Origin: Gammaproteobacteria bacterium
GTDB lineage: Bacteria; Pseudomonadota; Gammaproteobacteria; Enterobacterales; Alteromonadaceae
DNA: 64,000 bases
NCBI GenBank assembly: GCA_017302255.1
Contig: JAFLDV010000007.1
Coordinates: 1-64,000 of the forward strand
Direction of reading: 5' to 3'
A program made the translations under genes and the position numbers. Numbering within the stretch: the stretch's first letter is position 1; each line of letters opens with the position of its first letter. Of this stretch, positions 46,609 through 55,378 are shown piece after piece. A model generated the notes under the pieces. The model was not told the origin of the DNA. It ran no database searches and saw nothing but the letters and a program-made list of their open reading frames with translations.

Positions 46609-47886
46609 CTATTTATTTAAATGTAAGTTTGCACGAACTCGGCGCAAGTAAAATAGATATGACATGACCATAACACAGAGTATCGAAAAAGAAATTAAGG
46701 TCGAATAAGCAGCACCGTTAATTCCATACTCAGGGATTAAGTAAGCACCGAGAAGAACACTTGAAATTACTGAAACAATTGTTGAAAATCCAAGAAAAAT
46801 AGTTTTCTTATAGAAAAACAAAAATCCAGCAAAAATTTTATAGACCCCAAAAACAACAAACGCCATAGCAACATAAAATATCAAGCTAGAAGATGATTTA
46901 TATTCAGAATTGTAGAAATTATTAACAATGAAAGCGCCTACATTACTAACCGAAACTGCAAATAAAAGCAAAAAACAAAGGTATAAGCAACATACTTTTA
47001 CAATTTTACTTTTCAACACAATCTCTTTTTGAAGTTCTTTATAGAGCCATGGTATCCAGGCTTTATTCACTGCAGCGTCAACCAAACTAACGATTTGACC
47101 AAATTGATAGCTAATTGCATAAACTGCAACAGCACTCGACCCAATATAATAATTTATCATAAAACGATCAGAGAAACTAAGGATCAATCCGCCTATTTCA
47201 TGAGGCACAAGCGGCAAACTTGTACGTAAATTGGGATCGAACAACCTAACTGAGTGACTTTTCAATATATAGTTATTTCGTACTAAATAGAACAGAGAAG
47301 CACAGAGTATTAATAAATGTGCTGCCAAGTACGAGCCGATTAAATCAACATCCGTTATATCTTTTAAGAATATTAGGGTAAATACAATAAAATATTCAAT
47401 TATTAACAATGAAACTTTTATCGTGCTGAAAAAATAGGGTTTAGAACTCATCTGAAAAATTGATAAAAGAGAATTAATTACAAACTGTGAGAACGCAATT
47501 AAGCAGGCCGAAAATATGTAAAATGGCGAAACTGAGCTAAGATATTTTAAAAAATAAAAATCTAAAGTATTAACAATCAAAATACAAGATGAAATAAAAA
47601 CCGACCAAATACTCACCACAAAAACTGCATTAGTGTAAATTTTTGCAAATTCGTCTTTAGATGCAGATGTAAACTCCCTTGCTAGACACTCTATATAACC
47701 TAGTGAAATCAACGAACATCCAATCTTTGATACTAAAACAAAAGTAACATAAATACCATATTGTGATGTAGAAACAAATGATGTAAATATAGGGAGCAAT
47801 AACAATGGAATCATTGCCATAACTGCACTAGCCCCAGCGTAAATTAACGCGCTAGAGACGTGCATGTTTTTTATATATTTTTTCAT
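46609..47886 (-). CDS. wzx: O-antigen/polysaccharide flippase (Wzx-like)
   Basis: A 425-residue membrane protein with about 12 helices of the Polysacc_synt (MOP) superfamily. It begins with ALIYAGASAVMAMIPLLLLPIF and has RTSLPLVPHEIGGLILSFSDRFMINYYIG in the second half, the usual mid-protein Wzx segment. It flips the completed undecaprenyl-linked unit to the periplasm. Very AT-rich. It follows the oxidoreductase gene by 3 bases. Confidence 0.88.
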   Translation of the reverse strand: MKKYIKNMHVSSALIYAGASAVMAMIPLLLLPIFTSFVSTSQYGIYVTFVLVSKIGCSLISLGYIECLAREFTSASKDEFAKIYTNAVFVVSIWSVFISSCILIVNTLDFYFLKYLSSVSPFYIFSACLIAFSQFVINSLLSIFQMSSKPYFFSTIKVSLLIIEYFIVFTLIFLKDITDVDLIGSYLAAHLLILCASLFYLVRNNYILKSHSVRLFDPNLRTSLPLVPHEIGGLILSFSDRFMINYYIGSSAVAVYAISYQFGQIVSLVDAAVNKAWIPWLYKELQKEIVLKSKIVKVCCLYLCFLLLFAVSVSNVGAFIVNNFYNSEYKSSSSLIFYVAMAFVVFGVYKIFAGFLFFYKKTIFLGFSTIVSVISSVLLGAYLIPEYGINGAAYSTLISFSILCVMVMSYLFYLRRVRANLHLNK

Positions 47887-47889
47887 AAA

Positions 47890-48834
47890 TTATTTATTTG
47901 AGTAGTTTGCGATTCTCTCATAATATGAGAAACATTCGATTTGTTCAGAAAGAGAACACAACTCTTCAAATTGCCGACTCACAAATGATTTAGTTTGCAT
48001 ATACAAACCAGGCTTAAAATCTATATCTAAACTGTAGTCAATTCCTAACACTTCAGATATTGCAACGCTAGCTTTTTCTTGGATTTGTAGTTTCTCCAAT
48101 GGCCTAAAAATGTATTTTTTTGAATTTGTTAGAAATTCAACCGACCATCTTCCTGGGCAGTCCCAATAACCGGAGTATGAAAACAAAACATTGCCACTGA
48201 AGCGACCTGCTCCAGTAAATCTAGAAGCGGAATTATGCCAGTCTAAACAGCCCGATGAATAACAGTTTATGGACTCAGGCAAACCTGCTAGATGAAAGAC
48301 CAAATCAACAACATGTGATGTATTAGCAAGGAACCAGCGTTGTTTTGTGATATCGCTGCTTGGATCAATAGCTACGACATGTTCCCATTCAGAAATCTCA
48401 AAGTTAACTGCAACTAACTTTTCTTGTTTTAGTATCTTTTTAAGCTCCAGTACTGAAGCATAAAAGCGGCGGTTGTAACCAATTCTTACATCAGAGCCAG
48501 TGTCATGTGCTAAACGTGCGAGCTGTTCAAGCTCATGTTTATATAATGAACCTGGCTTCTCGATTAATACGTTCTTGACACCCCATACCAAAAGTTCTTT
48601 TGTTACATCGAAAAGTTGGTCGACGGGTACACATACAATAGCTGAGCTAGGGATATTTACACTATTAGCGAGAATATAATTTGACAATCCACCGCTCGAA
48701 ATTTCATAACCATAGGTTGTTCTTATATAATTCTCTTTATTATGATCTCGACAAATTATACCGAATTTAATTTTTTGCGCAGTTAGAACTTTTGCATATT
48801 CTAATCCCATATTACCCGCACCAACTATAATCAT
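47890..48834 (-). CDS. Gfo/Idh/MocA family oxidoreductase
   Basis: A 314-residue NAD(P)-dependent sugar oxidoreductase. GAGNMGLEYAKVL is the dinucleotide loop, EKPGSLYKHELEQLA carries the catalytic Lys, and IGYNRRFYASV is the substrate-side motif of the family. The second domain is beta-sheet-rich. It forms a cluster with a second, more divergent oxidoreductase 14 bases upstream and an acyltransferase. The substrate is unknown. Confidence 0.8.
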   Translation of the reverse strand: MIIVGAGNMGLEYAKVLTAQKIKFGIICRDHNKENYIRTTYGYEISSGGLSNYILANSVNIPSSAIVCVPVDQLFDVTKELLVWGVKNVLIEKPGSLYKHELEQLARLAHDTGSDVRIGYNRRFYASVLELKKILKQEKLVAVNFEISEWEHVVAIDPSSDITKQRWFLANTSHVVDLVFHLAGLPESINCYSSGCLDWHNSASRFTGAGRFSGNVLFSYSGYWDCPGRWSVEFLTNSKKYIFRPLEKLQIQEKASVAISEVLGIDYSLDIDFKPGLYMQTKSFVSRQFEELCSLSEQIECFSYYERIANYSNK

Positions 48835-48848
48835 TATAAAGCCCCTAG

Positions 48849-49823
48849 TTATGTAATTGGAAGAATATCGGTTGACGTTTTGCTTTTACTATTGTAGAAA
48901 CCAAGTAAGCTTGCAATCAGTTTTTTATGAATATCTGCAGATTCTTCGTATTTAATTAAATTACAAGTTCCACGTTTTTCAAAATCTTCAATTAATAAAT
49001 TTGTCAAGTTACTTTGATAAACTACACCAAACTCTTTATTTTCAACCAATATATCATTATTGAAAACACTAAGTAGGCCTGTGTACTCGTCAATTATAAA
49101 TTTGTAGTTCTCTTGTGTAATAATCAACTCAGAACTCTCATCGGAGTCCTTTTTGGATAAAATGGATAATTTACTCCCGTCAGAAAACTGACAAATTAAA
49201 TTACCGGTTAATTCTATATAACCCATTCTTTTACTTTGAATTACAGTATTGTCCAAATAATCAGTTTGAATACATGACACTTCATAATCGCAAAAATATT
49301 TTGTAACATCGATATAATGAATCGAATTACAGCAAAGACCGATCCATTCCCCACCAGAGTAAGACACATCGACCCTACTATCTCTAATGAGGTAGTTATT
49401 TTTAATGTACCTAAAAATTGGATACGTTCGGAAAGGGCAATTTACGTATATCTCTATTGATTTCCCCTCAATAAGAGACGAAAATTTTTCATACTCATAA
49501 ATTGTTTGAAATAACACTTTCTCCAAGAAAATAACTTTAGGACTAAACTCTTCTATTATTTGCTTTGAAATTTCATATCGATGGGCTGCATTTGTTGCTA
49601 CAATCACATAATCGAAGGAATTTTCCCTAATTGATTTTAATTCATTGTAAAAGAATAAATTATGGATTTTCGAATTTTCAACCTGACATGCTCGTTCTTT
49701 AGCAACACTTATAGAGTTCGGGGATGGATCGACTACAAAAATATTGCAGGATGTATTCAATTTCAAACATGCCTGCAAATGTCTACTTCCTAAAGCGCCA
49801 GCGCCCGCAATTAGTATATTCAT
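48849..49823 (-). CDS. Divergent Gfo/Idh/MocA-like oxidoreductase
   Basis: A 324-residue protein with an N-terminal Rossmann loop (GAGALGSRHLQACL) and the family layout, but the usual catalytic EKP is LEKVLF, with Lys kept and Pro missing. The C-terminal part is rich in acidic and Asn residues and is AT-biased. It may oxidise or reduce a sugar nucleotide or 3-keto sugar together with its neighbour, or be a non-catalytic paralogue. Confidence 0.7.
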   Translation of the reverse strand: MNILIAGAGALGSRHLQACLKLNTSCNIFVVDPSPNSISVAKERACQVENSKIHNLFFYNELKSIRENSFDYVIVATNAAHRYEISKQIIEEFSPKVIFLEKVLFQTIYEYEKFSSLIEGKSIEIYVNCPFRTYPIFRYIKNNYLIRDSRVDVSYSGGEWIGLCCNSIHYIDVTKYFCDYEVSCIQTDYLDNTVIQSKRMGYIELTGNLICQFSDGSKLSILSKKDSDESSELIITQENYKFIIDEYTGLLSVFNNDILVENKEFGVVYQSNLTNLLIEDFEKRGTCNLIKYEESADIHKKLIASLLGFYNSKSKTSTDILPIT

Positions 49824-49856
49824 CGGTATTAAAATCTCTGTTGTGGCCTATGAAAA

Positions 49857-50420
49857 TTAACTGTCATTATTTTTTTTGATGTTACGAGCAGGAACGCCAG
49901 CATAAATTGCAAAATCAGGTACATCTTTTGTAACAACGCTTCCTGCGCCTATCACTGCATTTATTCCTATAACCACACCCGGTAGCAAAATAGAATTAGC
50001 ACCAATCCACGCGCCTTCCTTTATTAAAATATCTTCTGACGGATAATATCCTTGTTCAATGAGAGGAATGTCGCGACGGTCGAATCTATGGTTATTCACG
50101 TAAAAATGAACGCCTGCCCCCATCATCACGTTATCTTCAATCGTAATTCCGGCAAATTCATCAGCAAACATCATAGTCAATGGTCTTACTACAACATTTT
50201 TACCTATCGATATATTTGAGCAATGCACTGCATATGCACCAGCACGAAAATCCGCCCCTAACCCAAAATTCTTAAATTTTTTTTTGCAAAGTTTAGTCAT
50301 TGACGATTTAAAGTGAAGCTTCCAATGACTAAATGGCATATCTGGGCCAATCCGATCTGCGGTATTGCAGAACAGAATTTTTTTATAAACCTCTTTTATT
50401 AGCATAAACACTATTCCCAT
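49857..50420 (-). CDS. Hexapeptide-repeat acyltransferase (maltose/WbbJ type)
   Basis: A 187-residue LbetaH enzyme. Rungs include GITIEDNVMMGAGVHFYVNNH, KEGAWIGANSILLPGVVIG and AVIGAGSVVTKDVPDFAIYAG, ending with VPARNIKKN. The catalytic His is in VNNHRFD. An ATG at 50418-50420 overlaps hisF by 10 bases but has no ribosome site; an ATG at 50403-50405, with GGGAA upstream, may be the true start. It probably acetylates a sugar of the unit. Confidence 0.8.
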   Translation of the reverse strand: MGIVFMLIKEVYKKILFCNTADRIGPDMPFSHWKLHFKSSMTKLCKKKFKNFGLGADFRAGAYAVHCSNISIGKNVVVRPLTMMFADEFAGITIEDNVMMGAGVHFYVNNHRFDRRDIPLIEQGYYPSEDILIKEGAWIGANSILLPGVVIGINAVIGAGSVVTKDVPDFAIYAGVPARNIKKNNDS

Positions 50421-51181
50421 CGCGCAAGGTTTGAACCGTGCTCTAACATGTAATTCCGGGCGTTTGGCAGACCGTTACCGATGAAATTAAATAGATTTGC
50501 AGTAGCAACCGCTGAAACACCGTCGATTGATAAACCTTCTTTTAGATGGCGCTCGTTGCCTGCGCCCCCCATTATAATAAAAGGCATATTTACGGACTTA
50601 GCATACTTTTCAATATTTTCGATATCATACCCAAAGCCTGTACCATCTTTGTCAACGGAATTGAATACAATTTCACCAACTCCGAGTTGCTCTAAGTAGA
50701 GTAAGTAGTCTGCCATACTTATTGATAATGGCTCTGCCCCGTCATTAATAAAAACGACAGGTGTACCAGCGATAACTTTGTAATCAACAGATGCAACAAG
50801 ACTTTGCGAGCCATACCTATTAATAATTTCAGTGGCTAACGTAGGGTTTGTGTAAAGCGGTGAATTTAATATGACTTTATCAGCACCACTATTGAACAAT
50901 AATTCAGCATCTTCTATTTTTCGGATGCCTCCCCCAGCTGCAACTGGGATGAACACTTCACCGACCAAGCGACTTACCACTGCGGAGAATTTTTCAATGT
51001 CTTTAGTGCCTCTTGTGGCATCTACCACAATCAACTCATCTAATGAAAAAGATATTTTTTGAAATTTATAATTTTTTTCCAACCAATTAATGTCGCCGAC
51101 TCTCTGCAACCGGAAGTTCCGGCTTTGCATGAAGCCTCCGTTATTATATATCAGTCCAAAAATAAGCCTTTTTCGTAACAT
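50411..51181 (-). CDS. HisF-like partner of N-acetyl sugar amidotransferase
   Basis: A 256-residue (beta/alpha)8-barrel of the HisF family. The start aligns with HisF (MLRKRLIFGL) but the cyclase Asp at position 11 is Ile here (GLIYNNGG for the usual CLDVKDG), while the second acid is kept (Asp133 in VASVDYKV). AAGGGIR and FNSVDKDGTG phosphate-binding motifs are present. With the adjacent HisH-like and WbpG-like genes it forms the WbpG-HisH2-HisF2 type set that makes acetamidino groups on sugars, so it is not the histidine-pathway cyclase. It overlaps the HisH-like gene by one base. Confidence 0.88.
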   Translation of the reverse strand: MLRKRLIFGLIYNNGGFMQSRNFRLQRVGDINWLEKNYKFQKISFSLDELIVVDATRGTKDIEKFSAVVSRLVGEVFIPVAAGGGIRKIEDAELLFNSGADKVILNSPLYTNPTLATEIINRYGSQSLVASVDYKVIAGTPVVFINDGAEPLSISMADYLLYLEQLGVGEIVFNSVDKDGTGFGYDIENIEKYAKSVNMPFIIMGGAGNERHLKEGLSIDGVSAVATANLFNFIGNGLPNARNYMLEHGSNLARWE

Positions 51182-51792
51182 CAGAACAACTCTATAAAGT
51201 TTTTTATCAAATGGAGGCCATTAGTCTGACTGAGTTCCGGGTGAAACTGTACGCCAGCGATGTTATCAACTTCGAAGCTCGCTACGAATTCCTCTCCGTA
51301 TAAGCACGTAGTCTTGCCAATATTTGCATCGGATAACATTCTGAAACTGTGGGTAAAATAATAGTCAGGTTCAGGATGGATGTTTGAGTAGAGTCGACTC
51401 TCAGGACAAGGTTTCACTTGGTTATAACCTACATGAGGTACCTTTAGTTCCTTTACAGTAAACGCTTCCACAACACCATCAATTAAACCGAGTCCTTTAT
51501 TAAACCCACCCTCAGTACTAGATTCTCCCATTAACTGCATGCCTAAACACACACCTAGTATTGGTTTTTTGTCTTGTAAAACCAGTTCACGGAGTGTTTT
51601 GGTTAGATCTAGCTCATTAATCCGGCTCATGGCTCTGGCATAATTCCCAACGCCGGGCAAAATAAGCTTATCAGCCTGCTTAAGTACTGATTGCTCATTT
51701 GATAACGAAACATCATCGTAGCCAAGATAACGAACAGCACTCATTACCGACTTCACATTGCCCATACCATAATCTACGATGACTAATTTCAT
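51181..51792 (-). CDS. HisH-like glutamine amidotransferase for sugar amidation
   Basis: A 203-residue class I glutaminase. The triad is intact: Cys82 in GVCLGMQ, His184 and Glu186 in VQFHPELSQ. PGVGNY and GYNQV are HisH family motifs. In the characterised Pseudomonas WbpG system the HisH/HisF pair supplies ammonia to the PP-loop enzyme that changes an N-acetyl to an acetamidino group; the same is inferred here. It overlaps the WbpG-like gene by four bases (ATGA). Confidence 0.9.
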   Translation of the reverse strand: MKLVIVDYGMGNVKSVMSAVRYLGYDDVSLSNEQSVLKQADKLILPGVGNYARAMSRINELDLTKTLRELVLQDKKPILGVCLGMQLMGESSTEGGFNKGLGLIDGVVEAFTVKELKVPHVGYNQVKPCPESRLYSNIHPEPDYYFTHSFRMLSDANIGKTTCLYGEEFVASFEVDNIAGVQFHPELSQTNGLHLIKNFIELF

Positions 51793-52934
51793 ACTGTGAA
51801 TTCTTCGCCAACGGTGAACTTTGGTTGCCAGATCCCGTCAATTTTTTCAAACAAATCTTTATTTGCATAACGGTCTAATACTGCATCAAACTCATCTTTT
51901 GTCATTTCGTAATATTCTAAATATAAGTCAATGAAATCATGAGGATACTGATTATCGTACGCCATAACTAGATTTAGCGCTTGTTCTCTGGTCATCGCTC
52001 CACGGCGTATTTCGATACCTGCATCTTGAGTCGCCCGACCAAATCCAAATTTTAAATACATTAGATATGCATGCAATGAATAAAGGGCTTGGTCATTTTG
52101 AGCGAAATTAGTGAAAGTACCTGCAGTACCCTCTTCTTTTTCTTTTAGACCGCAGTGTTCTTTTGCAACTACATAATTTCTGTACGAATCCCAAGCTTCG
52201 TAATAAGACCAGTGAGTAAATGCCAAATCGTGAGTTTTTACTTGTTCGTCGGTTGGAAATCTCCAGAATGCTAAATCACCATCACTGATCTCTGCATCAC
52301 CTAAAACAATATCGAATACCTTATCGTATCCACCTTCAAAATAAACACGCTTCATATATTCAATGTTATATAAAGGATTGTGTTTACTTTCAGTAGAACC
52401 GCCATACTCTACTTCGCCATCTTCACCGTAAAAAATTAAAGGAATGTTAAAGTTCATCGCAGTTTGAATGACTGCCGTCTTTATCGCAATCAGCCAACCA
52501 TAATATGGAAAACCTTTCTCAATAAACCCGAGTTTATTGAGCTTCTGCATTACTTTTGCGTTGGGTGAAATATGAATATGGTTAAAACCAGAATTAATAA
52601 AATTTGAAAGATTTTGGTCACCCAATTCAAGACTTAATGCTGGACGAACAGTTATTGCAAGTGGGTTCATGCCATATTTATGCTTCAGCGTATATGCCAC
52701 ATAAGAGCCATCTTTGCCTCCACTTACAGGAACTACACAGTCAAAGCCAGAACCATTTGAAGATCTATACTTATCAAGTAATCTTTTAAGTTCTTCTTGT
52801 CGTGGTTCCCAATCAATTAATTTCTTCTCTTCAGACCATTGGCAAGCATTGCAACGCCCGTGTTGATCAAATTCAATACGTGGACGTGTCGACATATTTA
52901 AACACGTCTTACACCAAAAAATTTTCTTAGCCAT
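51789..52934 (-). CDS. N-acetyl sugar amidotransferase (WbpG/PseA/PtmG type)
   Basis: A 381-residue ATP-dependent enzyme. The ATG at 52932-52934 is preceded by GGAG at seven bases; an in-frame ATG four codons upstream is less likely. Cys8, 11, 28 and 31 form a zinc-ribbon-like N-terminus, and SGGKDGS at 71-77 is the PP-loop that activates the acetyl group with ATP. Homologues convert UDP-ManNAc-type sugars (WbpG) or nonulosonates (PseA, PtmG) to acetamidino derivatives. Placement inside a legionaminic-type cluster suggests the nonulosonic acid or its precursor is amidated. Confidence 0.9.
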   Translation of the reverse strand: MAKKIFWCKTCLNMSTRPRIEFDQHGRCNACQWSEEKKLIDWEPRQEELKRLLDKYRSSNGSGFDCVVPVSGGKDGSYVAYTLKHKYGMNPLAITVRPALSLELGDQNLSNFINSGFNHIHISPNAKVMQKLNKLGFIEKGFPYYGWLIAIKTAVIQTAMNFNIPLIFYGEDGEVEYGGSTESKHNPLYNIEYMKRVYFEGGYDKVFDIVLGDAEISDGDLAFWRFPTDEQVKTHDLAFTHWSYYEAWDSYRNYVVAKEHCGLKEKEEGTAGTFTNFAQNDQALYSLHAYLMYLKFGFGRATQDAGIEIRRGAMTREQALNLVMAYDNQYPHDFIDLYLEYYEMTKDEFDAVLDRYANKDLFEKIDGIWQPKFTVGEEFTV

Positions 52935-52949
52935 ATTAATCTCCATAAA

Positions 52950-53711
52950 CTATAAAGTGAAACCGTCGTCAACTATTAGGTTTTGACCGTTTACGAATTG
53001 TGCATAATCTGAAAGTAAATATATGACTGAGCCAGTTACATCAGTCACGTCCAACATTCCTTTTCCAAATGTCTCTTTTTTGTAGGCATCTAAAAAGTCG
53101 CCGGGTTGATGATCGAAGATCCCCCCTGGGCTCACAAGGTTTACTCTGAATCGGCTGTCACTAACGTACTTAGCAACATATTTTGACAAGTGAATTAGCC
53201 CTGATTTTATTGCCGCATACTCTACCGGCATTGTCATTGGCGTATTGTCATAAATCTCAAATTTTGGAGCCACAACACCATATACAGACGAAATGTTCAC
53301 CAAGGAAAATGGCTTTGCTGTACGCAGAAAATAAGCGGCGCATTGTTGCATAAACAAGAAAGAGGAGCCAAGGTTCATCGAGACATTTTCGTTGAAATCT
53401 TCCGGGGTTACATCAAAAAAATGTTTACCATAGTTTTTATTGCGAGGATAACTGCAGTTAACAGCGCCAGCCAGGTCATCTAGCGCTGAAAACATTGCAG
53501 ATGTTTCTGCTTTGTCAGCCAAGTCAATTTGAATTCTGGAAACATTTGCATCATCAACGCCAATATCTAACGCGGCAAACCGAGTATCCAGTCGCTCTAA
53601 GTTTAGGTCAGCAGCGATTACCTGAGCACCTTGAGCAAGTAGCTCTTTGACCAAAGTCCCGCCTAGCAAACCGGCAGCTCCGACAACAAGAATTTTTTTA
53701 CCTTTTAGCAT
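52950..53711 (-). CDS. SDR oxidoreductase, PtmA-like
   Basis: A 253-residue classical SDR from the ATG at 53709-53711 (GAGAT upstream), overlapping legF by 14 bases. The cofactor loop is VVGAAGLLGGTLV and the catalytic Tyr/Lys are in EYAAIKSGLIHLSKY, with Ser in ISSVYG. In Campylobacter jejuni, from memory, the order ptmE-ptmF-ptmB(legF)-ptmA is the same as here, and PtmA contributes to the legionaminic acid precursor. The exact reaction is not certain. Confidence 0.78.
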   Translation of the reverse strand: MLKGKKILVVGAAGLLGGTLVKELLAQGAQVIAADLNLERLDTRFAALDIGVDDANVSRIQIDLADKAETSAMFSALDDLAGAVNCSYPRNKNYGKHFFDVTPEDFNENVSMNLGSSFLFMQQCAAYFLRTAKPFSLVNISSVYGVVAPKFEIYDNTPMTMPVEYAAIKSGLIHLSKYVAKYVSDSRFRVNLVSPGGIFDHQPGDFLDAYKKETFGKGMLDVTDVTGSVIYLLSDYAQFVNGQNLIVDDGFTL

Positions 53712-54402
53712 TAAACATCTCACTTTGCAGTACAGCTTCAGCAAACATAAAATCGTAGATATCATCGATATCTACTGCACGGTTTTTGGGAACTATTGTA
53801 GCTACAACCTTGCCGGCAAATATTGAGCTTTGCTGTTGGATAAAAGGAACAGCTGCAACGTAAACGACTGTAGTTATGTCAAACACTGCCGGCGCATCTT
53901 GCCTGCGGCTTACAGCACCGTCGGGTTTAATGACTATTTCCACGAGTTCTTCATTATTAAATCTGACCATATTAAAATATGGACTCCGATTAGCTGGCGT
54001 AACGGAAATACAAATGTCGGCGCCCGTACTTTCCAGTTTATCGATGGCAGCTATAACATCATGCTCATTTCGCAGAGGACTGGTAGCAGGCAAACTTACG
54101 AAACGATCAAATGAGCCAAATTGCTCGGTAACATAGTCAATTGCATGGCGCCATGACAACCATTCTGGACTTGTATCAGTTGCAAGCTCAGCAGGCCGAA
54201 TAATAACTTTAACACCATTCTGCTGCGCAACAGCAGCTATGGTTGGGCAGTCAGTAGACACAAAAATATCACTGATATTCACTACTTTTTTTGCAGTCTC
54301 TATAGAGTATTGTAACAGTGGTTTACCATTTAACGGTTTGACATTTTTGCCTGGCAAACCTTTTGAACCACCACGGGCAAATATAAAAGCGACAGTTTTC
54401 AA
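53698..54402 (-). CDS. legF: CMP-nonulosonate (legionaminate) cytidylyltransferase
   Basis: A 234-residue NeuA-family enzyme that joins CTP to a nonulosonic acid. FIFARGGSKGLPGKNVKPL is the CTP-binding signature and SLPATSPLRNEHDV follows. The start is set at the TTG at 54400-54402, with GGAG nine bases upstream and the family-like N-terminus KTVAFIFARGG; an ATG at 54415-54417 has no ribosome site. The length without a C-terminal hydrolase domain fits LegF/PtmB rather than sialate NeuA fusions. Confidence 0.88.
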   Translation of the reverse strand: MKTVAFIFARGGSKGLPGKNVKPLNGKPLLQYSIETAKKVVNISDIFVSTDCPTIAAVAQQNGVKVIIRPAELATDTSPEWLSWRHAIDYVTEQFGSFDRFVSLPATSPLRNEHDVIAAIDKLESTGADICISVTPANRSPYFNMVRFNNEELVEIVIKPDGAVSRRQDAPAVFDITTVVYVAAVPFIQQQSSIFAGKVVATIVPKNRAVDIDDIYDFMFAEAVLQSEMFNAKR

Positions 54403-54407
54403 ACCTG

Positions 54408-55376
54408 TTATCTCCATCTATTCAGTTGTTTTGCTTCATCAATCAGTTTTACCACTTTCATCGCTGAATCGACTGTTGCAAGCGAGCCACCACCGTTTTT
54501 CCCACAATTCTCAAAAGCCGATAACATATCCAAATACATTCCGTTCTTGTTGTATTCTGGTTCTGAAAAAAGAATATCTTTGCCATCAGCACTATAAAGA
54601 CATACTGAATTTTCAAACAAATCCCAAACTAAACGGCCATTTTTGCCAATAAACTCACATTTACGCTGTGTAGATTTTTGAATAAAATCCAGATGAACAG
54701 AAACATAAGTATTTTTCTCTGTCAACAACACCAAATTTGCAATATCTTCGACAGCTAAACCGAGCTCATCTGACGTTCGAAGCCAGCTATGTAGCAAAGT
54801 TAAATCACCCAACAACCACTGCAAATAATCCAGTTCGTGACTTAACTCAAGTAACGCTCCGCCACCCAGTTCTTTATTAGCAGAAACAGAATCTTTATAA
54901 TTTTTATCTGCGCGCCAACTGGGTAAGTACTGCCCAACATTCGCATAAACGTTATAAACAGGACCTAATAGGTTCTGTTCCAGATAATTTTTCACCACCA
55001 ACGCAGACGGAAGAAAGCGAAGACAATAACCGACAGCAGCTTTATTTTGAGATTGGTTTGCACAGAATGTGCTTAGCTCGGAGCAGGTCTGAAAATTATG
55101 TGCCAAAGGCTTTTCAATTAGCACTGATATATTATTCGCCAACAATTTAATAGCCACATTTGCATGGTAGGGTGCAGGCGAAGCAACTACTACGTAATCT
55201 GGAGCTAATTCAATAAGTTGTTCAATACCCACAACTGCGTCGGCGTTTTCTGGCAAAGCGGTATTACTACCGCTAGCTGAAACAGCATAGATTTTGGCTG
55301 CAGGATGCAAAATTCTCAAATTTGCCAAATGCCGCTTGGCAATGCTCCCCATCCCAACTACTGCTAGCGTATTCAA
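54408..55376 (-). CDS. Gfo/Idh/MocA family oxidoreductase, PtmF-position
   Basis: A 322-residue protein with VVGMGSIAKRHLANL (NAD loop), ASPAPYHANVAIKLL and the catalytic IEKPLAHN. It starts with a TTG at 55374-55376, with GGAG nine bases upstream, two bases after the ptmE-like gene. Its place between ptmE- and legF-like genes equals ptmF in the C. jejuni ptm locus as I recall it. It probably acts on the hexosamine precursor of the nonulosonate, but this has not been shown from sequence. Confidence 0.78.
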   Translation of the reverse strand: MNTLAVVGMGSIAKRHLANLRILHPAAKIYAVSASGSNTALPENADAVVGIEQLIELAPDYVVVASPAPYHANVAIKLLANNISVLIEKPLAHNFQTCSELSTFCANQSQNKAAVGYCLRFLPSALVVKNYLEQNLLGPVYNVYANVGQYLPSWRADKNYKDSVSANKELGGGALLELSHELDYLQWLLGDLTLLHSWLRTSDELGLAVEDIANLVLLTEKNTYVSVHLDFIQKSTQRKCEFIGKNGRLVWDLFENSVCLYSADGKDILFSEPEYNKNGMYLDMLSAFENCGKNGGGSLATVDSAMKVVKLIDEAKQLNRWR

Positions 55377-55378
55377 AA

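Noticed and set aside
50411-51792. hisH and hisF as histidine biosynthesis genes
   Set aside because: No other his genes are nearby, the HisF-like protein lacks Asp11, and both are coupled to a WbpG-type amidotransferase.
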